Shown in pieces: positions 57,374-64,000 of a stretch of DNA of 64,000 nucleotides (position 1 is the first letter of the stretch; every line of letters begins with the position of its first letter). The stretch covers positions 62,001 to 126,000 of the forward strand of contig WLNI01000004.1 of the NCBI GenBank assembly GCA_009699875.1. The letters run 5' to 3'. The notes beneath the pieces are model-generated. The model was not told the origin of the DNA. It made no database searches and saw only the letters and a program-made list of their open reading frames with translations. The translations under genes were made by a program, and so were the position numbers. The stretch comes from Actinomycetota bacterium. GTDB lineage: Bacteria; Actinomycetota; Acidimicrobiia; Acidimicrobiales; RAAP-2.

Positions 57374-58234
57374 CTATTTATTGATTGAGTCAGCAAACTC
57401 AAGGAGTTGTGGAGCAAGAAGTGGCCACCGCTCAAAGAGGCCGCCACCTGCTTGTGCTCCTTCCATCCGTTCGATCCACTCTCGATCGCCCCAAGGTGGT
57501 TCGACGAGCGTGTTGTGCGGAAGAAGAGATGCCACCGTCTCTGAGGTGATTCGTGTGTGGTGCGGATCACTTTGGCCACTTCGAAACACCAAACTGGGAA
57601 ACGTAATGTTGGCAAAGTCTTTGTCGCCGAGCCCTGGCACCGTGACGCCAACTTGGGGGCAGTAGATCTCCATCCATCGCTCCATCGTTGCGAGGAAGGC
57701 ATCTCGGTCTTGCGAGAGCAAGATGTCCCGATTGCGAGGATTCCTCTCCTGGGCCTCTTGCCATTCAGGAAGTGCAGCAACTGCTTCCATTCCCCCCGTG
57801 AAGGCTTCCCGGAAAGAGTCACCTCCGTAGACCATGGCCAGTGTGAGAAGACCGTAGAGCCCTCCAGAGATCCAGAGCATTGCAAGACCCGACACCCTTT
57901 CAGGTTCTCTAACTGAAGCCAAGAGCGACACGCGTGCTCCTCCCGATCCGCCCATAATCATGGTCGGCCCGAGATCTAAGTGACGAAGAAGCCCTACGAG
58001 CGTGTCCGCCTGCATCTGAGACTCAGAGTCTCCCCGAAAACAGAGATCCGACTCCCCTGTGTTTGGACGATCCCAGATCACGACCGAGTTGCCCTTCGAA
58101 GCTAACTCCTCAGCGAGCGTTCTCACGCCGGGTGTGTCTTTCGAAAAGCGCCCCCCTGGCGTGATGATCCACGGTCGCCCTTCGCCTATGAGTTCATAGG
58201 AAATATTTAATCCATCGATCGTTGCAACTGCCAT
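57374..58234 (-). CDS. Alpha/beta hydrolase
   Basis: 286 aa from the ATG at 58234, which has an AAGGGGGG ribosome site; the longer open frame runs antisense through rpsA and is rejected. Motifs: GRPWIITPGGRFSK oxyanion region, IWDRPNTGESD, nucleophile Ser in MGGSGGARVSLL, and an acidic residue and His expected later (the C-terminal His is not obvious; a segment near DREWIERMEGA has none), so activity should be checked. Substrate unknown. Confidence 0.85.
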   Translation of the reverse strand: MAVATIDGLNISYELIGEGRPWIITPGGRFSKDTPGVRTLAEELASKGNSVVIWDRPNTGESDLCFRGDSESQMQADTLVGLLRHLDLGPTMIMGGSGGARVSLLASVREPERVSGLAMLWISGGLYGLLTLAMVYGGDSFREAFTGGMEAVAALPEWQEAQERNPRNRDILLSQDRDAFLATMERWMEIYCPQVGVTVPGLGDKDFANITFPSLVFRSGQSDPHHTRITSETVASLLPHNTLVEPPWGDREWIERMEGAQAGGGLFERWPLLAPQLLEFADSINK

Positions 58235-58271
58235 TGCCCCCCTTGGTACAAGTGTCAGATAGTGGCGTGAA

Positions 58272-59717
58272 CTACGCAGTCGGTGTGTCTGGGCTCTCTT
58301 GCTGAGCTTCTTCGACGGCGATCTCCGCTTCTCCAGGAGCTTCGACGACGACTGTCTCATCGACGACAGCAACCTCGCCAGGTGCTCCGTCAGCAGAGGG
58401 CGCGCCGCCCGCTTGTGCCGTTGCTTCCTGCGCATACTCGGCCCATGCGGCCTGTGCTTCGGTCTCAGGCGTAAATTCTGCCTCTGAGTAGTCGAAGCCG
58501 ATGTAGTTTCCTTCCGCATCGTAGGCGTGATCTCCGAAGGCCTCTCGGTACTCCTCTGAGACTTCGCCACCCTCAGCGGCTTGCTTGATCGAAAGACTGA
58601 TTCGACGACGCTGGAGATCGATTTCGATGATCTTGACCCACAACTCTTCGCCTGGGTTCACCACTTGCTCAGGCAGATCGACGTGGTGGCCCGCCATCTC
58701 TGAAATGTGCACGAGGCCCTCTATGCCGTCTCCAACTTGAACGAATGCTCCAAAGGGAACAAGTTTGGTGATTCGACCATAAACAAGTTGTCCTTCTTGG
58801 TGAGAATCTGCAAACTCTTGCCAGGGGTCAACCTGGGTGTTTTTCAACGACAAGCTAATGCGTTCTTTATCGAGGTCAACGTCCAAGACCTCGACGTCAA
58901 CTTCATCACCCACGGTCACGACCGAAGATGGGTGCTCGACGTGCTTCCAGCTGAGTTCAGAGACGTGAATCAAACCATCCATACCGCCAAGGTCTACGAA
59001 TGCTCCAAAGTTCACAACCGAAGAGACCACGCCCTTGCGTCGTTCGCCTGGCTTGAGGTTCTGCAGGAAGTCGCCACGCTGCTCTTTTTGTGCTTCTTCG
59101 AGCCACGCACGACGAGAGAGAACAACATTGTTGCGGTTACGGTCGAGTTCAATAATTTTGGCTTCGATCTCTTGGCCGATGTAGGGCTCAAGCTCACGTA
59201 CTCGACGAAGTTCAACTAGTGAAGCGGGAAGGAACCCTCGAAGACCAATATCGACGATCAAGCCACCCTTCACCACTTCGATGACTGGTCCTTTGACCAC
59301 GCCTTCGCTGTTTTTGATTTTCTCAATGTCACTCCACGCTCGCTCGTATTGCGCACGCTTCTTCGAAAGAATCAGTCGACCTTCTTTGTCTTCTTTCTGA
59401 AGAACAAGTGCCTCGATTGGCTCGTTGAGCGACACGATTTCGGACGGATCTACATCGTTTCGAATCGAGAGTTCTCGAACCGGGATGACTCCTTCTGACT
59501 TGTATCCAATGTCGACAAGAACCTCGTCACGGTCAATCTTGACAACCGTTCCAGCGACAAGGTCACCGTCTTCAAATTCGACGATGGTAGTGACCATTGC
59601 ATTTTCGAGTTCAGGACCTTGAAGGTCGTCGGCGACAATCTGGCGAGGGATATACTTGCCGTCCTTGTCGAAGGTGCCCATTGCTTCGGGCGAGAGGGTG
59701 ACGGTGACGTCTGGCAT
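58272..59717 (-). CDS. rpsA: 30S ribosomal protein S1
   Basis: 481 aa with four S1 RNA-binding repeats: about 50-120 (GDLVAGTVVKIDRDEVLVDIG), 137-200, 225-293 (GVVSSVVNFGAFVDLGGMDGLIHVSEL) and 310-378 (GRITKLVPFGAFVQVGDGIEGLVHISEM). An acidic, Ala/Glu-rich tail follows. Four repeats and an acidic tail are usual for actinobacterial S1. It follows polA with a 107-base gap holding its likely promoter and a hairpin leader. Confidence 0.96.
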   Translation of the reverse strand: MPDVTVTLSPEAMGTFDKDGKYIPRQIVADDLQGPELENAMVTTIVEFEDGDLVAGTVVKIDRDEVLVDIGYKSEGVIPVRELSIRNDVDPSEIVSLNEPIEALVLQKEDKEGRLILSKKRAQYERAWSDIEKIKNSEGVVKGPVIEVVKGGLIVDIGLRGFLPASLVELRRVRELEPYIGQEIEAKIIELDRNRNNVVLSRRAWLEEAQKEQRGDFLQNLKPGERRKGVVSSVVNFGAFVDLGGMDGLIHVSELSWKHVEHPSSVVTVGDEVDVEVLDVDLDKERISLSLKNTQVDPWQEFADSHQEGQLVYGRITKLVPFGAFVQVGDGIEGLVHISEMAGHHVDLPEQVVNPGEELWVKIIEIDLQRRRISLSIKQAAEGGEVSEEYREAFGDHAYDAEGNYIGFDYSEAEFTPETEAQAAWAEYAQEATAQAGGAPSADGAPGEVAVVDETVVVEAPGEAEIAVEEAQQESPDTPTA

Positions 59718-59771
59718 GGAGAAACCAACTTCCAGGGGGTGATCACGCTGGGATCGCTAGGGAATGGGACA

Positions 59772-59804
59772 CCGGCCGCCAGCGTTGGCCGGATTCCAAG
59801 ATTA
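59772..59804 (-). promoter_or_regulatory. rpsA -10 box and 5'-terminal leader hairpin
   Basis: On the minus strand TAATCT (59804-59799) is followed after 6 bases by CCGGCC (59792-59787), a 9-base loop and GGCCGG (59777-59772). The predicted transcript begins about where the hairpin begins, so the roughly 75-base rpsA leader would carry a 5'-terminal stem of six GC pairs. No U-run follows, so it is not a simple terminator for polA. Confidence 0.45.
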
Positions 59805-59824
59805 CCACCCCGCCAGGAGGCCCT

Positions 59825-62569
59825 CTACCCTTTGGCCGACGCCCAAGAATCTCCCCAGCCAAGCGAGACTCGCAATGGAACACTGAGCGATGCAGCCCCG
59901 GTGAGCTCTTCTCTGGTGGCTACCTCAACGGCCTCTCGTTCAGCGGGAGGAACCTCGACGATGACCTCATCATGGACCTGAAGCACAATTCTCGACTCTC
60001 GGCCTTCTTGTCGCAGCCGGGTATCAAGGCGGACGAGAGCAACCTTGAAGATGTCGGCGGCGAGGCCTTGTATTCCAGCGTTCATGGCTTGACGTTCCGC
60101 GGCGGCTTGGGCACCCCGCGTGCCGCTGAAGAGCTCGGGAAGTGGTCGAATACGACCAAGTTCCGTCCTCGTAAATCCCTGGACTTTGGCTTCGGCCACA
60201 GTTCGATCCATGTAGTCCTTGACCCCGGGGTAGGCAGTGAAATATCGCTCCATGATCTCTTTGGCTTCTCCGACGCTGGTCCCAAGGCGATTTGCAAGAC
60301 CAAAGGCCTCCATGCCGTAGGCCAAGCCGTAGGAGACCATCTTGGCGTATTCACGCTGCTCGTAACTAACGTCAGAGAGGTCCACTGAAAAGACATCGGC
60401 CGCCATCGAGCGGTGAATATCTTCCCCTTTTTCGAACGCTGCAAGAAGGCCAGGGTCGCCTGCAAGATGCGCAATGATCCGCAACTCCACTTGGTCGTAG
60501 TCTGCGACTAAAAATTCCCACCCAGGTGACGGAATAAAAGCCTCTCGGAAGCGTCGACCCTCTTCGCTGCGCACAGGGATGTTGTGGAGATTTGGCTGCT
60601 CAGAACTGAGTCGGCCGGTGCGCGCCACCGTCTGTTTGAACGTTGCGTGAATCCGGCCATCGGCATGGATTTCGTGAAGGAGGCTTTCACCATAGGTTGA
60701 GCGAAGTTTTTCCAACTCTCGATACGACAGCAATTCCTCGATGATCGGATGTGTTCCTATGAGTTTTTCCAAGGTACCCGCATCGGTCGAAAATCCTGTT
60801 TTGGTTTTGCGACCCTTGGGGAGATCAAGATCTTCGTAGAGCACCTGTTGAAGTTGCTGGGTTGAGTTCACCTTGAATGGGCGGCCCGCCATCTCCTGGA
60901 TTGATGCCTCTAGCGCACGCGCTCTTGTTGAGAGATCATCAGCAATGTGTTGCAGGACCTCTCGGTCAATGAGAATTCCTCGATCTTCCATCCGTGCAAG
61001 CACCAGGACGAGAGGCAATTCGATTCCTTCATAGAGTTCGGTCAAGCCTTCTTCATCTAGCAGTGGCTCAAGATGATCGAGGACAACGTCAACGTTCACG
61101 ACGTCTTCGGCGAAACTCACCTGGTCGTGTTCGAGGTCAAGGGCGAGTTCACCATCAGGTCGAGCGGTACTCGACGTCTCAATCTCGGGCAGATATCTCC
61201 GAAGTACTCCAGCCAGGCTGAAGTCACCCGCAGCCGCATCGAGGAGGTAGGCGGCTAATCCAACATCACCTTGAGGAACCTTCGGTTCGACGCCGCTGCG
61301 CAGTGCCTCTCGCAGAAGGATCTTGCTGTCACTCGCTCGAATGGGAAATTCACTCGCAAGGAGGCCACGTCCAGCTGGGCTCTCACTCGCCACGATGGCA
61401 ACGTCGCTTGCGCCACGCAGGGCGACCGCCAGATCTCCTCCTGGAGCGTCGATGCCGAGAACGTGCACGTCTGCAGTACACTGTTTCGCGAGTGCGATGG
61501 CCTCTTTTCCGAGGACAACCTTTGCTGTCCGATGAACAGCGGTCGATGATGTTTTCGGACGCGTTTTCGATGACGTGCCCTTCGACGGTGCCGCTGCTGC
61601 CGGTTGTACCTTTGAAGTTTTGCGCTTTGGCGTGAGCACGGCACCTGACGGCGCCCCCGTGCCTTCTCCGAGGCTTCCTGCGTCAAGCATCTCAGCAGTA
61701 CGCGTCCATAATCGGCGCATTTCAAGGCGTTCGTAGAAGGCCTCGACATCATCTCGGACCCATCCTCCGAGCTCTAGATCTGCCGGGTCGATGTCGAGCG
61801 GGACGTCTCGAATGAGCTGCATCACGTCATAGTTCTGGCGCGCAAGACTCTCATTCTCTGTCATGTTTTCTTTTAGCTTTGGAGTCATCTCGTCGAGATG
61901 ATCGAAGATCCCATCGAGGTCTCCGTAAGTGTTCAAAAGTTTTGCTGCCGTCTTCTCACCCACTCCAGGTACTCCGGGAAGATTGTCAGAGGGGTCTCCT
62001 CTCATAGCTGAAAGCATCGAGTAGCGGGCCGGTTCAACGCCAGTTCGCTCAATGATTCCTGCCTCGTCGTAGAGCGAATAGTCGCTCACTCCCCTCCGGT
62101 TATAGAGAACACGAACAAAGGGGTCTTCGACGAGTTGGAAGCAGTCTCTGTCCCCCGTGACGACAACGACCTCCCTTTTCTCGTCCCGAGCCCGAGTCGC
62201 CAGCGTGGCGAGCACGTCGTCAGCTTCGAACCCTTCGACCTCGATCAAAGGGATATTCAGAACCTCAACTAACTCACGGACAAGATCAAACTGGGGCAGA
62301 AGATCGTCAGGTGTCTCATCACGGCCCCCTTTGTAGTCATCCACGAGCTCGTCACGAAAGGTGCCGCCCGGAAGATCAAAGGCAACAGCGAGCGCTCCGG
62401 GCGAATGATCTCGAATCAGGCTTAGCAACATCGACGCAAAGCCATGGACTGCATTGGTGACCAACCCATCCGACGTGGCAAGTTCAGGGGGAAGTGCGAA
62501 GAAGGCTCGGAACACCAGCGACATTCCATCGAGAACAAAGATGGGTTGCTGATTCGAGGATTCCGCCAT
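59825..62569 (-). CDS. polA: DNA polymerase I
   Basis: 914 aa. The N-terminal 5'-3' exonuclease has FVLDGMSLVFRAF and VTGDRDCFQLV. The middle 3'-5' exonuclease-like domain lacks the DxE of Exo I (GIDAPGGDL at that place), so proofreading is probably lost, as in other actinobacteria and Taq. The polymerase domain is intact: QTVARTGRLSSEQPNLHNIP, DYDQVELRIIAHLAGD, YAKMVSYGLAYGM and QVHDEVIVEVP. The start shares one base with the pdtaR stop (TAATG). Confidence 0.97.
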   Translation of the reverse strand: MAESSNQQPIFVLDGMSLVFRAFFALPPELATSDGLVTNAVHGFASMLLSLIRDHSPGALAVAFDLPGGTFRDELVDDYKGGRDETPDDLLPQFDLVRELVEVLNIPLIEVEGFEADDVLATLATRARDEKREVVVVTGDRDCFQLVEDPFVRVLYNRRGVSDYSLYDEAGIIERTGVEPARYSMLSAMRGDPSDNLPGVPGVGEKTAAKLLNTYGDLDGIFDHLDEMTPKLKENMTENESLARQNYDVMQLIRDVPLDIDPADLELGGWVRDDVEAFYERLEMRRLWTRTAEMLDAGSLGEGTGAPSGAVLTPKRKTSKVQPAAAAPSKGTSSKTRPKTSSTAVHRTAKVVLGKEAIALAKQCTADVHVLGIDAPGGDLAVALRGASDVAIVASESPAGRGLLASEFPIRASDSKILLREALRSGVEPKVPQGDVGLAAYLLDAAAGDFSLAGVLRRYLPEIETSSTARPDGELALDLEHDQVSFAEDVVNVDVVLDHLEPLLDEEGLTELYEGIELPLVLVLARMEDRGILIDREVLQHIADDLSTRARALEASIQEMAGRPFKVNSTQQLQQVLYEDLDLPKGRKTKTGFSTDAGTLEKLIGTHPIIEELLSYRELEKLRSTYGESLLHEIHADGRIHATFKQTVARTGRLSSEQPNLHNIPVRSEEGRRFREAFIPSPGWEFLVADYDQVELRIIAHLAGDPGLLAAFEKGEDIHRSMAADVFSVDLSDVSYEQREYAKMVSYGLAYGMEAFGLANRLGTSVGEAKEIMERYFTAYPGVKDYMDRTVAEAKVQGFTRTELGRIRPLPELFSGTRGAQAAAERQAMNAGIQGLAADIFKVALVRLDTRLRQEGRESRIVLQVHDEVIVEVPPAEREAVEVATREELTGAASLSVPLRVSLGWGDSWASAKG

Positions 62570-63177
62570 TAGGAAGGCGCCAATGTACCCTCGACGATTG
62601 CGGTGGCGACGTCTCGCATGCGTGAACGTGTCTGCATCGCTGACTGCTGGACGAAGCTAAAGGCTTCATTCTCGTTCAGACCGAAGTTATCCATAAGCAT
62701 CGCTTTGGCTTCATCCACCAGCCGACGTGTCTCAATCTTGTCGTCAGCTGCTTTCCCGGACGTGTCGCTTGTGAGCTCCTCGGCGATCGCACGATCTTCT
62801 CGAGCCTCATTGAGTATCTTGTCGATTGCCGGAATGAGTTCTGCTTTTCGGAAGGGTTTCACGAGATAGGCCGCTACACCGGCGTCTCTAGCATCTTGAA
62901 TCAGATCTCTTTGACTAAACGCAGTCAGCAGGAGAATGGGGATGTCTTGTGTTCGAGCGATTTCTCGCGCAGCAGAAACGCCATCGAGTCCGGGCATTTT
63001 GATATCGAGAATGACAAGATCAGGATGATGTTCGCTCACCAGTGTGACGGCTTCATCGCCTCGTCCAGTTTCAGCGACAACCTGAAATCCAGTCTCCTCA
63101 AGGATCTCTTTAAGATCGAGACGGATAATCGCTTCATCATCTGCGATGACGACTCGGACGACACGCTCCTCATCCAT
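62569..63177 (-). CDS. pdtaR: ANTAR-domain response regulator, PdtaR-like
   Basis: 202 aa. The receiver domain has VIADDEAIIRLDL, the phospho-acceptor Asp in LVILDIKMPGLDG and Lys in YLVKPFRKAE. The C-terminal ANTAR domain (TRRLVDEAKAMLMDNFGLNENEAFSFVQQSAM-type, about 145-200) binds paired RNA stem-loops to prevent termination. In mycobacteria PdtaR is also close to polA. Its kinase (PdtaS) is not in the window. Stop and start overlaps tie it to the coiled-coil ORF upstream and polA downstream. Confidence 0.93.
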   Translation of the reverse strand: MDEERVVRVVIADDEAIIRLDLKEILEETGFQVVAETGRGDEAVTLVSEHHPDLVILDIKMPGLDGVSAAREIARTQDIPILLLTAFSQRDLIQDARDAGVAAYLVKPFRKAELIPAIDKILNEAREDRAIAEELTSDTSGKAADDKIETRRLVDEAKAMLMDNFGLNENEAFSFVQQSAMQTRSRMRDVATAIVEGTLAPS

Positions 63178-63476
63178 CAGCCGACCTCAAGTGCTACATC
63201 ATCGAGAAGCTCGTCACGCTCAATTTCAAGCTCAGAAATCTGTTGGGCCGCAATGTCACGAGCCTTGTGAGCGAGTTCGGCGTGGCGAGATGCCTCAGCG
63301 TGTTCTTTGATGGCTAAGGGGGTTTCGCTGACCATTGCTCGAACCCGCAGGCTCTCCACTTCTTCGTCGAGAACCTCGATCTGCTCGTTGAGCACAGCGA
63401 CATCAGCGCGCAGCGTCACGACACGTGATTGCAGGTCCTGAACCCTTCGTCGAACAGAGGCTTGTCGCACGGCCAC
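63177..63476 (-). CDS. Coiled-coil protein of unknown function, 99 aa
   Basis: I do not recognise a family. From the GTG at 63476 the protein is nearly all heptad-like helix (VQDLQSRVVTLRADVAVLNE, then EEVESLRVRAMV), rich in Glu, Arg and Ala, with no membrane segment. I moved the start from 63626 because the longer form would lie antiparallel-free inside menC. The stop shares a base with the pdtaR start. It may be a partner of PdtaR or simply an operon member. Confidence 0.6.
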   Translation of the reverse strand: MAVRQASVRRRVQDLQSRVVTLRADVAVLNEQIEVLDEEVESLRVRAMVSETPLAIKEHAEASRHAELAHKARDIAAQQISELEIERDELLDDVALEVG

Positions 63477-63477
63477 A

Positions 63478-64000
63478 TCATAGAGTGTCGGACCTGTCGT
63501 ACGTTCTCGGCGAGTCGCCAACAGTCCAGGAATAGGCAAGCCTCCGATACGCCTCTTGTGGCCACGGGCCAACGCCAGGCTCGAGGTAGAGCGGTTGTGC
63601 TCTGTCGAGAGGGCCAGCCAACGCACAAGGATCCTCAGTCAAATAGAGCGATGGTGCTCCGACGTCAGAGATGAGCGTCGCTGCTGGGAGCGCCGCTAAG
63701 GAGCCAAGAAGGGCCCGACCGAGCCCTGTTTCGAAGAGTCCGCCGAAGAAACACGCGAGACCAGCTTCTTCTGCTTGCGAAAGGACACCAAGGGCAACCC
63801 GCACACCTCCAAGGCGAGATGGTTTGAGACACAGCGCTTGTGCGGCCTCGTAGCGAATCGCATCTCTGGCCGCTCGGAGAGATGAGATCGACTCGTCGAG
63901 ACATACCGGAGTCTTAATTTCCTTACAGAGAGTGGCTGATCCAGTTAGGTTCGACGCCAAATACGGCTGTTCCAGACACGTCAATTCCAAGGTGTCGAGC
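63478..64000 (-). CDS. menC: o-Succinylbenzoate synthase, C-terminal part (5' end outside window)
   Basis: At least 173 residues of an enolase-superfamily protein. Visible are the LDTLELTCLEQP strand, CLDESI with the metal-ligand Glu/Asp, and KPSRLGGV with the general-base Lys, then GGLFETGLGRALLGSLAALP. This ordering fits MenC of menaquinone synthesis better than other family members, but without the N-terminal half dipeptide epimerase or a related racemase cannot be fully excluded. The open frame continues to the window edge. Confidence 0.8.
   Translation of the reverse strand, partial: LDTLELTCLEQPYLASNLTGSATLCKEIKTPVCLDESISSLRAARDAIRYEAAQALCLKPSRLGGVRVALGVLSQAEEAGLACFFGGLFETGLGRALLGSLAALPAATLISDVGAPSLYLTEDPCALAGPLDRAQPLYLEPGVGPWPQEAYRRLAYSWTVGDSPRTYDRSDTL

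Noticed and set aside
58235-58570. Long N-terminal extension of the alpha/beta hydrolase, rich in Arg, Ser and Lys
   Set aside because: It runs in another frame over the 3' end of rpsA and has the skewed composition of a shadow frame. The ATG at 58234 has a strong ribosome site and starts a normal hydrolase.

Overview
The window reads as a chromosomal segment of a high-GC-type Gram-positive bacterium (Actinobacteria), most plausibly an Acidimicrobiia-like or other deep-branching, streamlined actinobacterium. The evidence is gene order. Two blocks match the order known from mycobacteria and relatives: (i) HAD phosphatase - small ORF - tlyA - nadK - recN - pyrG - Nudix - xerD ... scpA - scpB - rRNA pseudouridine synthase - aroH - tyrA - aroA - cmk ... 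der, and (ii) menC ... pdtaR - polA - rpsA ... coaE - uvrB - uvrA ... uvrC - rapZ - yvcK - gap - pgk - tpiA - secG. Base composition is moderate, coding density is very high, neighbouring genes commonly overlap by 4-11 bases, and no stretch over 300 bases lacks a gene. The longest gaps are about 165-180 bases: 6428-6601, 40956-41120 and 56636-56814. I see no insertion sequence, prophage, CRISPR array, rRNA or sizeable repeat.

Layout. 1-6.4 kb: the 3' end of an NlpC/P60 hydrolase converging on gltBD (glutamate synthase). 6.6-8.8 kb: thiO-thiS (thiamine thiazole synthesis), a 52-aa ORF and a hemolysin-III-type membrane protein, then tRNA-Pro(GGG). 9.0-12.4 kb (minus): gamma-carbonic-anhydrase-like protein, zinc-ribbon membrane peptide, der, and a PDZ/radical-SAM DUF512 protein. 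12.5-14.9 kb (plus): ispH, a two-metal HD protein, a family 2 glycosyltransferase. 14.9-21.1 kb (minus): scpA-scpB-pseudouridine synthase-aroH-tyrA-aroA-cmk::plsC, joining chromosome condensation, aromatic amino-acid synthesis, nucleotide and phospholipid metabolism. 21.2-22.2 kb: trpS. 22.2-31.3 kb (minus): DksA/TraR zinc finger, xerD, Nudix, pyrG, recN, nadK, tlyA, small ORF, HAD phosphatase, universal stress protein, acetolactate decarboxylase. 31.4-32.3 kb: alpha/beta hydrolase and tRNA-Leu(GAG). 32.4-41.0 kb (minus): solute-binding protein, secG, tpiA, pgk, gap, yvcK, rapZ, uvrC. 41.0-42.6 kb (plus): a structured leader, nadA and a YccF protein. 42.6-48.2 kb (minus): uvrA, uvrB, coaE. 48.2-58.2 kb: an accessory block (FAD oxidoreductase, GT-C glycosyltransferase, dipeptide-type ABC transporter, amidohydrolase, lipoprotein, alpha/beta hydrolase). 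58.3-64 kb (minus): rpsA, polA, pdtaR, a coiled-coil ORF and the 3' part of menC.

The most notable observations are: (a) a run of eight G exactly at the junction of a cytidylate kinase/acyltransferase fusion, where removing one G gives two separate genes with an ATGA stop/start overlap; (b) a 113-base leader before nadA with a long helix and a possible loop-loop pseudoknot, a candidate NAD-related riboswitch I cannot assign to a known class; (c) ten transcription-unit starts with a TANNNT box 6-7 bases before the start codon and no room for a ribosome binding site, implying widespread leaderless mRNAs; (d) absence of whiA from its usual place between yvcK and gap; and (e) three convergent gene pairs whose stop codons share one tetranucleotide. 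I do not see one obvious multi-gene system of an entirely new kind; most of the window is housekeeping. All functions rest on reading motifs and gene order, with no database search.
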